DNA of 35,791 bases from a virus. Each line of letters starts with the position of its first letter. The first letter of the stretch is position 1. The DNA lies in IMG/VR virus record IMGVR_UViG_3300033571_005056, positions 1 to 35,791 of that record; one strand, written 5' to 3'. A program made the position numbers and the translations under genes. Positions 1-8,032 of this stretch are shown piece after piece. The notes beneath the pieces were generated by a model. The model was not told the origin of the DNA and searched no databases. It was given only the letters and a program-made list of their open reading frames with translations.

Positions 1-493
1 TGAGTACAAATGTCATCACATCTGACCAATTGTTGAGAATATTATCCGTTCCAAATGCAATAAAAAGTCTATTCCAAGTATTAGCGTAATTACTTATGTT
101 ATCTAAATCAGATTCTTTTACACCAACTCTACCGCCAGTAATTTCAAGAGTTCCATCACCAATTTTAACTGGAGGGTTAGCTTTTGCAGCATCTGATCTA
201 AAAACATTTTGAAGCATCGACTTTCCTATACTAGTCAGATGCATGAAGAAATTCTGCTCAAAGTTCCCGTCAGTATCTAAAAACTCTAGTGTTAGCCCAG
301 GATTGTTGTCGTTGTCGAAATTGACAGAGTATTCTAATGATTGAAGATACTTGTTAGTTTTGCCTGAGATTACTAATGCATTTGAAACATTAGGCAATTC
401 GTCTACGTTTTTGTATACCCCTTTGTTAAAAAATTCATTAGCTAATTCATAATTATTAGTTATAAATACATTAGGGGTTAAAATTTTAGACAT
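1..493 (-). CDS. Virion/baseplate-like protein, 3' end outside window
   Basis: An open frame runs from an ATG at 493 to the window edge, about 164 codons without a stop, starting MSKILTPNVFITNNYELAN. The visible part is soluble, rich in Asn, Asp and Phe, and has no membrane segment or recognisable catalytic motif. It lies 6 nt downstream of a LysM-like baseplate gene in the same orientation, so a tail or baseplate role is inferred from position. The family is not recognised. The C-terminus is missing because the window ends. Confidence 0.75.
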   Translation of the reverse strand, partial: MSKILTPNVFITNNYELANEFFNKGVYKNVDELPNVSNALVISGKTNKYLQSLEYSVNFDNDNNPGLTLEFLDTDGNFEQNFFMHLTSIGKSMLQNVFRSDAAKANPPVKIGDGTLEITGGRVGVKESDLDNISNYANTWNRLFIAFGTDNILNNWSDVMTFVL

Positions 494-499
494 GGCAAC

Positions 500-787
500 T
501 TATATCATAGGTAGAAGGATTTCATCCCCTACGTTTAACTCTTGAAAAGGGTCTTTAATATTGTTGAACATAAGGATCATCCAATCCTTTGTTACTGTGC
601 CGTAGAACAAATCAGATATTAGATCCGGTCGATGTTCGTATCCTGCTGGAATTGTCCCTTTATCTACTTGGTAACTTTCAAGTGACCTCAAGTAATTAAA
701 TAGAGCATTTCTGCTTGCCACAAAGATATCTCTACCTTTATGGTTGATTACCCCACCACCTAATTGATAATGATTAATGTATGCCAT
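500..787 (-). CDS. Small LysM-like baseplate protein, gp53-type
   Basis: A 95-aa protein. Residues ~53-95 contain HRPDLISDLFYGTV, then DWMILMFNNIKDPFQEL and a VGDEILLP ending. This pattern is typical of the short LysM-like baseplate/tail proteins of contractile-tailed phages, including the LysM-like part of T4 gp53, which links baseplate wedges. It is half the length of T4 gp53 and so would be a minimal version. No clear Shine-Dalgarno precedes the ATG, but TATAAC lies 8 nt upstream of it. It sits between a probable tube-initiator gene and a partial virion gene, with 6-9 nt gaps that suggest one transcript. Confidence 0.65.
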   Translation of the reverse strand: MAYINHYQLGGGVINHKGRDIFVASRNALFNYLRSLESYQVDKGTIPAGYEHRPDLISDLFYGTVTKDWMILMFNNIKDPFQELNVGDEILLPMI

Positions 788-796
788 TTAAATTTG

Positions 797-1936
797 TTAT
801 AGTACGTTTCCTTGCAAATCTGTTTCTGGGTAACCTGGGAATCTCAGAACACCGTTTGGAAACTTAAAGCTTGGTGCTCCCCTAGGATTGGGTGTTATAG
901 GCGGTGCTATCGGACCTATAAATTTTCCTTCTGCTGCTTCCCAAGCGTTAAGGTTTGTTAAATCAGAATCTAAATCTCCAAAAGTAGAATTCCAAGGATC
1001 AAGAGTTCTCTCTTCCATAACGGCTTCCCAGCCAGCTAAATTTTCCGCTTGGACATAACTAAAAGGCTTAAACCCTCCAAAATCACCAGTTCTATTTTCT
1101 GATAAGGACATAGTGACTTCAACTCTTTTTGGGTTCATAGTTTTAAGATCATACCCATTTTCAGACACTAGTCTTATATTGTAATTAGTACATACACAGG
1201 GTATGTTGTTGTACATCGTCCCGTGATTAATGTAGATAGTAGGTGGACCAAGGCTAGTATTTTTTGAGTTATTTAATGTTGAAGTTCTAATTACATTTAC
1301 TAATAGCATAAAATAGCTAATAGCATTTTTTAGTTGTCTTGGCCTTTCTCTTTTAAATAAATTTAAAATTTGGGAAACATTTTCAATTACAGGAATTTTA
1401 AATACATTTCTCCCAAATGTATTAAGCTCTTCTAGTATTTGGTCTATTTCACTTTTAGGTGGTAATAAATCACTATAGCGAGAAAGAGCTTTAGTGTAGT
1501 ATCTATTCTTATTAATTTCACCTAATTTAATGTCGTTTGAATTTTCTAAAAACTCTCCTTTTCTTACAGAGCTATAGAATTTCATTTTTTCATCATATCT
1601 TTCGGAGCTAAAATATCTAAAAGAATCTGTAAACTGTTCGTTCATTCCATAATTTACAATATACTCAAATACATGTGGAAGAGTAATGTAAAATCTTAGT
1701 TGAAAATCTCTTGATTTAGCCCCGTGATATGAGAACAAATTTCCCGCTCTCCCTAGAAGATCATAAGTACCTAAATTTGGTCTTTGAGATTCGCTGATGT
1801 CGATATTCTCTAAAAATGGGAAATAAAATTCGACTGAGCGATCAGCACTCTTTTGAGGATATTTGTAATAGAGGTAAGATCTCTCTGGGAGGAGTCTAGT
1901 AAGTGGCTTAGTTTCGTCAGGTCCAAATAATCCCAT
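797..1936 (-). CDS. Baseplate/tail-tube junction protein candidate
   Basis: A 379-aa soluble protein. Its N-terminal third contains LENIDISESQRPNLGTYDLL and a segment at ~70-110 about a Ser-Tyr-His-Gly-Ala turn. The C-terminal third contains INHGTMYNNIPCVCTNYNIR followed by a predicted beta-rich part. Such beta-rich domains occur in tube-initiator and baseplate proteins. It is preceded by a GAGGT ribosome site and follows the tape-measure-like gene by 3 nt. In T4 the gene order 29-48-54 makes this position that of gp48 or gp54 (tail-tube initiation on the baseplate). The assignment rests on synteny and general character; I cannot choose between gp48 and gp54. Confidence 0.55.
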   Translation of the reverse strand: MGLFGPDETKPLTRLLPERSYLYYKYPQKSADRSVEFYFPFLENIDISESQRPNLGTYDLLGRAGNLFSYHGAKSRDFQLRFYITLPHVFEYIVNYGMNEQFTDSFRYFSSERYDEKMKFYSSVRKGEFLENSNDIKLGEINKNRYYTKALSRYSDLLPPKSEIDQILEELNTFGRNVFKIPVIENVSQILNLFKRERPRQLKNAISYFMLLVNVIRTSTLNNSKNTSLGPPTIYINHGTMYNNIPCVCTNYNIRLVSENGYDLKTMNPKRVEVTMSLSENRTGDFGGFKPFSYVQAENLAGWEAVMEERTLDPWNSTFGDLDSDLTNLNAWEAAEGKFIGPIAPPITPNPRGAPSFKFPNGVLRFPGYPETDLQGNVL

Positions 1937-1939
1937 AAA

Positions 1940-3598
1940 TTACCTCGTAAGACCAAAAGTTACAGGCTGTGTCATTGGTCTGGTTGCTACTGTACTATTT
2001 AGCTCTGCTAACCTTTGGGCCATTTGCTTCTGAACCTCTAATGATTCTTTATTCGTCGTATCAGCCTGTGGGCCTAAGGAAGCAACCATAGTTCTAAGTA
2101 CATCTATTAAACCCAAAGATGCTTTTGTTTGTGGAGTTTCTTTACTAGGATCTAATATTTTATTAGTATCGCTTACACCTTTTGCAGTATCTTTAGTGTT
2201 AGTATCCACGCTGCCTAATAAAGATGAGATTGAAGGGATTAGGGTGGCTATTGCCCCGCCAATACCTACTACCCACCCCAAAGGTCCACTTATTAATGCC
2301 CCCATCGCCGCAGGCAACAATCTGCTAGCCAGACTCCTAACCACGAATCCAGTACCTATCGCACCTCCTACGCTAGCGGCAGCACCTCCGACTCCACCCG
2401 CAGCAGCAAATGCGCTCTTAGGCAGCATTTCAACTATCTGTTGCAAAGACACCGCAGACCTTTCCATAGAGTCAGCAAACTTTTCTTCAAGTGTTTTCAT
2501 GTTAGTTAGCTGCTGATTATTCTCATTAGTAGCCTTTGCAGAATCTTGGAATGCTGCTTCTAAAGATTGGAAAGCTCTTACATTTTGCATTCCACCAAAT
2601 TGCTCCGCGTACATAGCGAAAGCTCTTCTACCGGCAAAATCTGTACCTAACCCTTGGGTAAACTTTCTAAAGTTAGCATTGAATGTTCTTACGGCTTCTT
2701 GAGTTAGCTGTACTTGCTGATCCTTGCTAGCCTCTAAGAATTTATTTTGAATATCGAAAATCCCAGCGATCATAGCTTGGGATTCATTTCCAACCCCAGT
2801 AAGGAATTCAGCTACTACACCTAATTGATCTGTAGCCCTATCTCCGATTTGAGCAGCTATCTCTGCAAAGGATTCAGATGTTACTGCTCCTTTGCCCATC
2901 AAAGAAGCTGTCTCTAGCGACGCTGAGAGCTTGCTGACTGCCTGGAACACCTTATCTTGGCTCATGCCATACGATACTGCGGTTTCAGTTAGCCTCTTAG
3001 ACATCTCTTGAACTTGAGTTGAATTCAATCTCAAGCTTAAAGAAGTGTTGGACAGGAAAGCCTTCATGGACTCAGTAGATTGTCCAGTGGCTTTCATAGT
3101 ACTCATCAACTTTAGAGTACTTCCATTTAAATTCTTAAATCCAACGTCTCTAAGATCCATTATCTCGTTTGCAAGCTTGGACATCCTGACATCAAGTACA
3201 GGAATGTTCATCCTTTGCAAAGTCGTATTAGTCTGCATCGCTCTGGATTGCAGATCGTCTATATTCTTAACTTGAGCAAATAGTTTGCTGCTTAAACCAA
3301 TGAAGAAAGCAGCGAGTGGGTTTCTCCTCGCCCCCTCTTCCCCTCCTCCTCCCCCTCCTCCAGTGCCGGAAGTAGTTGGATTAGTAGGAGGTGGGGGCGG
3401 CGGCCCCCCTGCGCCCCCAGGAATGAGCGATCTCCAATTTCGAAAAAAATCTTCTGATCCTGTTGAGAATCTTCTAAAAGAACTAGAAAATCTCATAAGC
3501 GAGGCATACAAAAGTCTTCCATCCCTTAACTGCTGGTTAAGTCTGGTTAATTCATCGGAAACGTCATCCAATGACATGTTTAGGTTAGTGTTGCTCAT
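1940..3598 (-). CDS. Tape-measure-like tail protein (gp29 position)
   Basis: A 552-aa protein. Residues ~1-55 are helical. A low-complexity linker of Pro and Gly runs follows at ~60-90. A long helical, Gln/Thr/Ser-rich body covers ~100-390. Ala/Gly-rich hydrophobic stretches lie at ~395-460, and the tail is Thr/Gln-rich. Long helical segments followed by hydrophobic stretches are usual for tape-measure proteins, which set tail length and occupy the tube lumen. The length is close to T4 gp29 (590 aa), and the neighbours fit the 29-48-54 order. The poly-Pro/poly-Gly linker is unusual. No Shine-Dalgarno is evident before the ATG. Confidence 0.6.
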   Translation of the reverse strand: MSNTNLNMSLDDVSDELTRLNQQLRDGRLLYASLMRFSSSFRRFSTGSEDFFRNWRSLIPGGAGGPPPPPPTNPTTSGTGGGGGGGEEGARRNPLAAFFIGLSSKLFAQVKNIDDLQSRAMQTNTTLQRMNIPVLDVRMSKLANEIMDLRDVGFKNLNGSTLKLMSTMKATGQSTESMKAFLSNTSLSLRLNSTQVQEMSKRLTETAVSYGMSQDKVFQAVSKLSASLETASLMGKGAVTSESFAEIAAQIGDRATDQLGVVAEFLTGVGNESQAMIAGIFDIQNKFLEASKDQQVQLTQEAVRTFNANFRKFTQGLGTDFAGRRAFAMYAEQFGGMQNVRAFQSLEAAFQDSAKATNENNQQLTNMKTLEEKFADSMERSAVSLQQIVEMLPKSAFAAAGGVGGAAASVGGAIGTGFVVRSLASRLLPAAMGALISGPLGWVVGIGGAIATLIPSISSLLGSVDTNTKDTAKGVSDTNKILDPSKETPQTKASLGLIDVLRTMVASLGPQADTTNKESLEVQKQMAQRLAELNSTVATRPMTQPVTFGLTR

Positions 3599-3617
3599 TT
3601 CTAATACTTATTTAGGC

Positions 3618-4106
3618 TTATTGTACATTTTTCTTCTTTAACACGGTGTATACTCTACTTGCATTCTCAATGTTCAAAGTTTTAAATGCATTTAAGCCGA
3701 AAATAAACTTAAGAAAGCTGGGAATAAGCTTATAGTTACATCTGTTTTCTTTTCGATAAAAGAGTTTTAGTACGAGTTTAAATGTGTAAGAATTAGGGTT
3801 TAGATCAAAGCAGCAGACTAGAGTATTATCTCTGGTAGATATAAAGTTACCCATTGGACCCCTCTCTGTAGCTGTCACTAAGACTGTTCTGGTACTAAAC
3901 TTAAGATCTTTAGCGTTCACATAATCAAGCCGTAAAACATAACCAGGGGTAGCTTGAGTAAGCCTTCTCTTAAATGGCTTATAAATATAATTACCAAATT
4001 CCTCTTCGTCATCCTCTGCAAAGGGATCTTGCCTAGCCAGGATTAACTCCTGTTCTTTCTTGGTTAACTCCTTAGCGAAGAAGGGAAGCTTAGTCTTCTG
4101 TACCAT
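3618..4106 (-). CDS. Hypothetical tail-cluster protein, gp28 position
   Basis: A 162-aa basic protein. An acidic patch (FAEDDEEEFGNY) is followed by a predicted beta-rich core (PGYVLRLDYVNAKDLKFSTR, then FISTRDNTLVCCFDLNP) and a Lys/Arg-rich helical C-terminus. It ends 19 nt before the tape-measure-like gene. In T4 the gene before 29 is 28, a hub protein of 177 aa, so position and size would fit a hub-assembly role, but I do not recognise sequence similarity. No membrane segment or enzyme motif is visible. Confidence 0.55.
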   Translation of the reverse strand: MVQKTKLPFFAKELTKKEQELILARQDPFAEDDEEEFGNYIYKPFKRRLTQATPGYVLRLDYVNAKDLKFSTRTVLVTATERGPMGNFISTRDNTLVCCFDLNPNSYTFKLVLKLFYRKENRCNYKLIPSFLKFIFGLNAFKTLNIENASRVYTVLKKKNVQ

Positions 4107-4168
4107 GTTTGTAATATTTAAAAATTCTTCTTAAGTTAAATCTAATCCTCCTTTAATATGTATTATTT

Positions 4169-4462
4169 ATGACTAGCTTTGATACAGATATAGTTGAATT
4201 TATTGACTTAATTAACTTTACGTTAAGTGATGACTTTATTAATAAATGGAAATACAGATTTAGTATAAAGTTTATTAAGGAATTTCAAGGAAAGATAATT
4301 AAATCCTTGAAAGACAGAAAGCCAGTTAAAATAGATTCTTTGGCAAAGCACTTAACCAAGAAGTGCGGTTACTCCTCAGAACAAGTAAAGAATTTTTTCG
4401 AGGCTATAGATATAAGCATTTATCACCCATTGATTTTAGGTGCTTTATCTGCTTCTTTCTGA
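4169..4462 (+). CDS. Hypothetical small helical protein
   Basis: A 97-aa Lys- and Ile-rich protein, predicted all-helical, with a positively charged middle (FIKEFQGKIIKSLKDRKPVK). It is transcribed against the flanking tail genes, and its last 40 nt overlap the end of the convergent nuclease gene. AT-rich codon use matches the phage core. It may be a small DNA- or RNA-polymerase-associated protein, but nothing in the sequence proves this. Confidence 0.5.
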   Translation: MTSFDTDIVEFIDLINFTLSDDFINKWKYRFSIKFIKEFQGKIIKSLKDRKPVKIDSLAKHLTKKCGYSSEQVKNFFEAIDISIYHPLILGALSASF

Positions 4463-5229
4463 GCCTCGACTAAACACTTCTGCTCCTCGATTCTGCGGCT
4501 TACTGTGTCTGCGTCATTAAAGCAAGGGCACATGTCTTTGTACTCGCACCACTCGCAGAACTGATTCTGCATAGCTGGAAATTCGTCCTTCTTCTTCTTA
4601 CGGATCTTCCAGACTTTATTTATTTCCTTTTCCCGCCACATGTTAATGGATGACTGTGGAAACTTAACTGCTACTAAATTACCAGACACCGGGTAGAAGT
4701 GAGCGCAGTAGATATCTTTCAGTGGGATCTTGAACTCCTCTGATACAGCAAAGGCATACCCTATCAATTGCTTGTCCCTGGATAGCTCCAGTTTCGACTT
4801 TTCTCTCTTTGAGGTCTTGTAGTCGAGGATTAGAATTCCGCCTTGTAGGCCCCTCACAATGCGATCTATGAACCCGTTATACTTGATACCGTCTGCCAGA
4901 TCTACTGAGAATTCATGCTCGACTGCAATCGTCTCACCCATGCCCACATTAAACTTAACAAAGTTAGCTATGCATTGGCTAACCTTATCCTTATATTCTT
5001 TAGCAATCTCGTAGTCTTTCTTAATATTTTCGGCTATTTTTTCTAGCTCGGAGATATTATTGTTCCCGTAGCCTAGCTCAAATATACGGTGGATATAGGT
5101 TCCGAAATCCAAGGCGTCCTCGTTTTTAGATGGGAAGCCGGGAAACTTCCTTATGTATCTATAATCGTACTTGAGCAAACACTGATCTATTACGTCACTT
5201 TTTGAATTACTTAGTCGGTCAATAAACAT
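4423..5229 (-). CDS. PD-(D/E)XK nuclease with Fe-S Cys set, Cas4/RecB-like
   Basis: A 268-aa nuclease-fold protein. A conserved His lies in FGTYIHRIFE (~47). The active-site Asp is in FIDRI (~122), D-x-K is in ILDYKTS (136/138), and a Gln lies ~16 residues later (RDKQLIGYAF). Four cysteines suit a 4Fe-4S cluster: Cys17, then Cys225, Cys228 and Cys234 in FCEWCEYKDMC. This is the Cas4/AddB type of RecB-family 5'-3' exonuclease, which processes DNA ends. It is read back-to-back with a primase gene, suggesting a replication/recombination role. The ribosome site AGAGGA lies inside the primase coding region. No Cas genes or CRISPR array are near. Confidence 0.85.
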   Translation of the reverse strand: MFIDRLSNSKSDVIDQCLLKYDYRYIRKFPGFPSKNEDALDFGTYIHRIFELGYGNNNISELEKIAENIKKDYEIAKEYKDKVSQCIANFVKFNVGMGETIAVEHEFSVDLADGIKYNGFIDRIVRGLQGGILILDYKTSKREKSKLELSRDKQLIGYAFAVSEEFKIPLKDIYCAHFYPVSGNLVAVKFPQSSINMWREKEINKVWKIRKKKKDEFPAMQNQFCEWCEYKDMCPCFNDADTVSRRIEEQKCLVEAQKEADKAPKING

Positions 5230-6192
5230 ATGATATCCTCTGAGTATATTAGAGATTATTTACTTAAGAAGTTTGAAAGTAAATATAAATTAATAAGCGG
5301 AGACACCGAGTTAACTGTACCTTCGGTATTTTTGCAGCATGATCCTAAGCGGCACATGTCTGTAAATTTAGATTCAGGTCTGTGGCAGTGCTTTAAAACT
5401 GGAGAAAAGGGTAATTTTCTCCACCTTTATTGCAAGCTGGAGAATTTAAGTTACAAAGAGGGTTACAAGAGATTCTTAATTGAAGAGTTCTTTAACGAAG
5501 GCACTGTTCGCAATGACTATCAAAAAAAGGTAGTTCAGGAACCACTCCCTGTTAATTTTCAGTTAATTGACCCTTCTTTAGTTGAAGTTGTAAATAGCTC
5601 GGCATATCTATTTCTGTTAAATAGAAAAATATATGATTATGGAAAATTCTATTACTGCAAGGAAGGCCAATATGCCGGGAGACTCATTATCCCGTACAAC
5701 AACCACACTGGAATGTTCTTCTTCCAGGCGCGAGCACTTTTCGGCCAAGAGCCAAAATACCTCAACTTCCGTGGCATCAAGTCTTCTACGATCCTTTATC
5801 CGTTCCAGTATGACTCCAAGGCACCTCTCTATATTTGCGAAGGGGCTATAGATGCAATCTCGCTTCAATTGGCTGGCTTCAATGCCACGACTACTATATC
5901 GTGCCATGCGTCGCGTATTCAGCTTGAGCAGCTACGTTATTACCAAGGTCCTATCGTGGTTGCGTATGATAATGACCGTGCTGGCAACGATGGTCTTAGA
6001 GGGTTTGAACTTCTTAGGCGCAAGGTGAGAATGCAGTCTATCCACTACTGCTTCCCTCCTATAAAGTACAAGGATTGGAATGAGGCCCTACAAAAAGATC
6101 CTCAGAGCCTCTCTGACAGCGCACTAAATATCAAGAAGTTTAACCTAGACGAGTGGGATACTATGCAATCGTTAGATACATTGGCTCTGTAA
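5230..6192 (+). CDS. TOPRIM DNA primase
   Basis: A 320-aa primase. The catalytic core is visible: GRLIIPY at ~150-156, the TOPRIM glutamate in YICEGAIDAI (E204) and the metal-binding DxD in VVAYDNDRAG (D247/D249). The N-terminal region LWQCFKTGEKGNF (~51-63) is placed like the zinc-binding domain of DnaG-type primases but keeps only one obvious Cys, so zinc binding may be lost. The product would make RNA primers for lagging-strand synthesis with a phage helicase not in this window. Its ATG directly abuts the ATG of the divergent nuclease gene, and no Shine-Dalgarno precedes it. The 3' end overlaps the next convergent gene by 32 nt. Confidence 0.88.
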   Translation: MISSEYIRDYLLKKFESKYKLISGDTELTVPSVFLQHDPKRHMSVNLDSGLWQCFKTGEKGNFLHLYCKLENLSYKEGYKRFLIEEFFNEGTVRNDYQKKVVQEPLPVNFQLIDPSLVEVVNSSAYLFLLNRKIYDYGKFYYCKEGQYAGRLIIPYNNHTGMFFFQARALFGQEPKYLNFRGIKSSTILYPFQYDSKAPLYICEGAIDAISLQLAGFNATTTISCHASRIQLEQLRYYQGPIVVAYDNDRAGNDGLRGFELLRRKVRMQSIHYCFPPIKYKDWNEALQKDPQSLSDSALNIKKFNLDEWDTMQSLDTLAL

Positions 6193-7108
6193 CGATAATC
6201 TCGTTAAAGACATTGTACTTTGCACGGATAGCATAAACACCACGGGTAGAATCAAAGTTTCCTGCTGCTACTTGAGGGTGCGAGGTTAAATTGTTCGTAT
6301 CCCAAGTAAATATGATGACATTATCTGATGCCATCTGAATCGCGCTAGAGGTATCAGCAAATGACGATACAGTCACTTTAGCTGGGAGATTAGCAGCCTC
6401 GTTAATCTTAACTATCTCAATTGACGCATCGGTTATAACATTATCTCTAAGTAGATTTCTGATGCTTTCGTCAATACCTGTATTCTCTACTACAATACTA
6501 GTAGATATCTTTAGATCAGCTTTTGACCCTAGAGTAATTTTGTTGTTTACTAACCGAGTCTTAGACTTGAGCATTAGCGGCTCAGTAACAGTAGTAAACC
6601 CGCCTTTTCTTAGTGTAAACTCATTGATTACGGACTGAAGCTCAGACCCTTGAGCCATGTTAATCGTCCATACATCAATGTAATCTCCGGTCTGGTCCGC
6701 TGAGTTAGCGATAGTGGTATTCTGACCGTAGAGGTTTCTTGTTCCAGATAAGTTAATCGTGCCGTCGAGGACTACGATATACCTTCCTGTGCTAATACGG
6801 AAGATTCCGCTAGTGCTAGCCCCTCCGGTGTAATTAGATACGTTGAAGGCTACGTTGCTCGTATCTGCGGATGAATTGCAGAAATTCATCTTCATTACGT
6901 TGCTAGCATCAACGGAAATTAATTGAGTAGTCTCATCTAAAATAGAGCTAGGGGATAGGTTGTTAGCCCGTGCAAAAATGCTAACTGCACTTATTTGATA
7001 GGGGTCGGTGTATATCCCATCCGTTAGAAAGAAGACTTGCAATCCGACCTTCTCCAATACAGAAGGTCTATTGTTTCGGTCACTAATTGAGATGTTGTTC
7101 AATTGCAT
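6161..7108 (-). CDS. Virion structural protein candidate, beta-rich
   Basis: A 315-aa protein rich in Ser, Thr, Asn and Val, with alternating predicted strands and no enzymatic motif or membrane segment. The N-terminus (LNNISISDRNNRPSVLEKVG) and the repeated short beta segments look like phage tail or baseplate-associated proteins. It starts inside the end of the frameshifted extension of the gp26-like gene (26-nt overlap), suggesting coupled expression with tail assembly. The C-terminus overlaps the convergent primase. The family is not recognised. Confidence 0.6.
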   Translation of the reverse strand: MQLNNISISDRNNRPSVLEKVGLQVFFLTDGIYTDPYQISAVSIFARANNLSPSSILDETTQLISVDASNVMKMNFCNSSADTSNVAFNVSNYTGGASTSGIFRISTGRYIVVLDGTINLSGTRNLYGQNTTIANSADQTGDYIDVWTINMAQGSELQSVINEFTLRKGGFTTVTEPLMLKSKTRLVNNKITLGSKADLKISTSIVVENTGIDESIRNLLRDNVITDASIEIVKINEAANLPAKVTVSSFADTSSAIQMASDNVIIFTWDTNNLTSHPQVAAGNFDSTRGVYAIRAKYNVFNEIIVTEPMYLTIA

Positions 7109-7271
7109 TTTTCTGGGCTTCCAAATCTTGTGTGTAAAGTTTAATGAAGACGGCTCGCTCTATCTTAGTCATGCTTTTAACGTCCTCATAAGTAAATTTA
7201 CACTTACTTACCAGTATGTAGGCTTCCAGAAGTAGGTCTTCTAAATTTATCTTATCTGTCAGGTCACGGAA
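7083..7271 (-). CDS. Probable -1 frameshift extension of the gp26-like protein
   Basis: The -1 frame stays open for 62 codons after the T run, starting FRDLTDKINLEDLLLEAYIL and ending NAIEQHLN. Its upstream stop (TGA overlapping the zero-frame AAT) and the absence of any ATG before an internal Met at ~34 argue against an independent start. The composition is typical of a real helical protein. A slip would give a 306-aa fusion (244 + 62), like the G/GT tail-chaperone pairs of many phages. In T4, gene 51 follows 26, so an alternative is a small gp51-like gene with a non-ATG start. Confidence 0.6.
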   Translation of the reverse strand, partial: FRDLTDKINLEDLLLEAYILVSKCKFTYEDVKSMTKIERAVFIKLYTQDLEAQKNAIEQHLN

Positions 7272-8002
7272 AAAAAATTTTCATTGATCGGAACAGAAAG
7301 TACTGATTCCCCTCCGCAATTAGTGCAGCGTAAGATAAACTTAGGATCTAACCCTAAATCTAGACGCATAACTTGGTTTAAGATAAACTTAATGTCCATA
7401 ATGTGCATCTTAGGGATGGCTTTAGAGATAAATACTGGGTCAGAAGAGCCATTTAGCTCTGTGACGAATCGCCATAGGTTGTTATAAACCTGCTCGTCGC
7501 TATTTAAATTAGGCTCGTCAGAAACCTTAGGGAATCTGACCTTAGCCTGCTTTTTAAGCTTGGGGAGCGTAATCTCCCTTGGGTCCTGTACCTCAGGAGG
7601 TATGTGCTTAATTAGCAATTGGCTTAAATTAACATTTACGTCACTCTCGTAAGCGCACTTAGGGCACACGCAGGTAACAGGATAATTCTCTCCATACGAG
7701 ATTTCTCGTATCTTTAGGAGTAGAACCAGTTTATCAATCAACAGCAAGGAATTTATATCAATACCTTTAATGCACTTAGAGAGCATTAAATTAATTGGAT
7801 TTATCCCGCTTTTTGCCGAGCTAGCTAATTGCTTTTCGTCCTCAAACTTAATTGGGGATACAAGAACTTCCGGCTTGCCATTTAAATAAAATCTACCTTC
7901 TGATGGCAATGGGACAAGTACCTCAGCTTCTAGTGGGACATCACCAAATAGCTTCTCTAAATTTGATTCTCGATCGGGTTGAAACTTATCTAAATTTGAC
8001 AT
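7259..8002 (-). CDS. gp26-like baseplate/tail chaperone protein (zero frame)
   Basis: A 247-aa protein of the T4_baseplate (gp26) type: N-terminal VPLEAEVLVPLPSEGRFY, a middle FEDEKQLASSAKSGINPINL segment, and two zinc-knuckle pairs (CPKC at 113-116, CTNC at 226-229). T4 gp26 acts in baseplate hub assembly and the group behaves like tail-assembly chaperones. Ribosome site AGAGGA precedes the ATG. Divergent from uvsW, as T4 genes uvsW and 26 lie in the same neighbourhood. The final codons contain a run of eight T on the coding strand, followed after a -1 slip by 62 further sense codons. Confidence 0.8.
   Translation of the reverse strand: MSNLDKFQPDRESNLEKLFGDVPLEAEVLVPLPSEGRFYLNGKPEVLVSPIKFEDEKQLASSAKSGINPINLMLSKCIKGIDINSLLLIDKLVLLLKIREISYGENYPVTCVCPKCAYESDVNVNLSQLLIKHIPPEVQDPREITLPKLKKQAKVRFPKVSDEPNLNSDEQVYNNLWRFVTELNGSSDPVFISKAIPKMHIMDIKFILNQVMRLDLGLDPKFILRCTNCGGESVLSVPINENFFSVT
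7271..7277 (-). promoter_or_regulatory. Candidate slippery heptamer T TTT TTT for -1 frameshifting
   Basis: In the reading direction the zero-frame codons AAT TTT TTT TCC give the heptamer T TTT TTT, which fits the X XXY YYZ rule for tandem -1 slippage. Three sense codons separate the slip site from the zero-frame TGA. No obvious downstream pseudoknot was worked out. Confidence 0.6.
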
Positions 8003-8032
8003 ATAATTCCTCTAACTACTATAATAGTAGGT
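7996..8032 (+). promoter_or_regulatory. Sigma70-type leaderless promoter of uvsW
   Basis: A perfect TTGACA at 7996-8001 is followed after 18 nt by a perfect TATAAT at 8020-8025, and the ATG is 7 nt further on. Transcription should therefore begin at or within 1-2 nt of the start codon. An AGTAGG sequence just before the ATG would be outside the transcript. The -35 overlaps the start codon of the divergent gp26-like gene. Confidence 0.75.

Noticed and set aside
2196-3641. Plus-strand ORFs inside the tape-measure-like gene
   Set aside because: They are antisense to a long, well-formed minus-strand frame and have no start signals.
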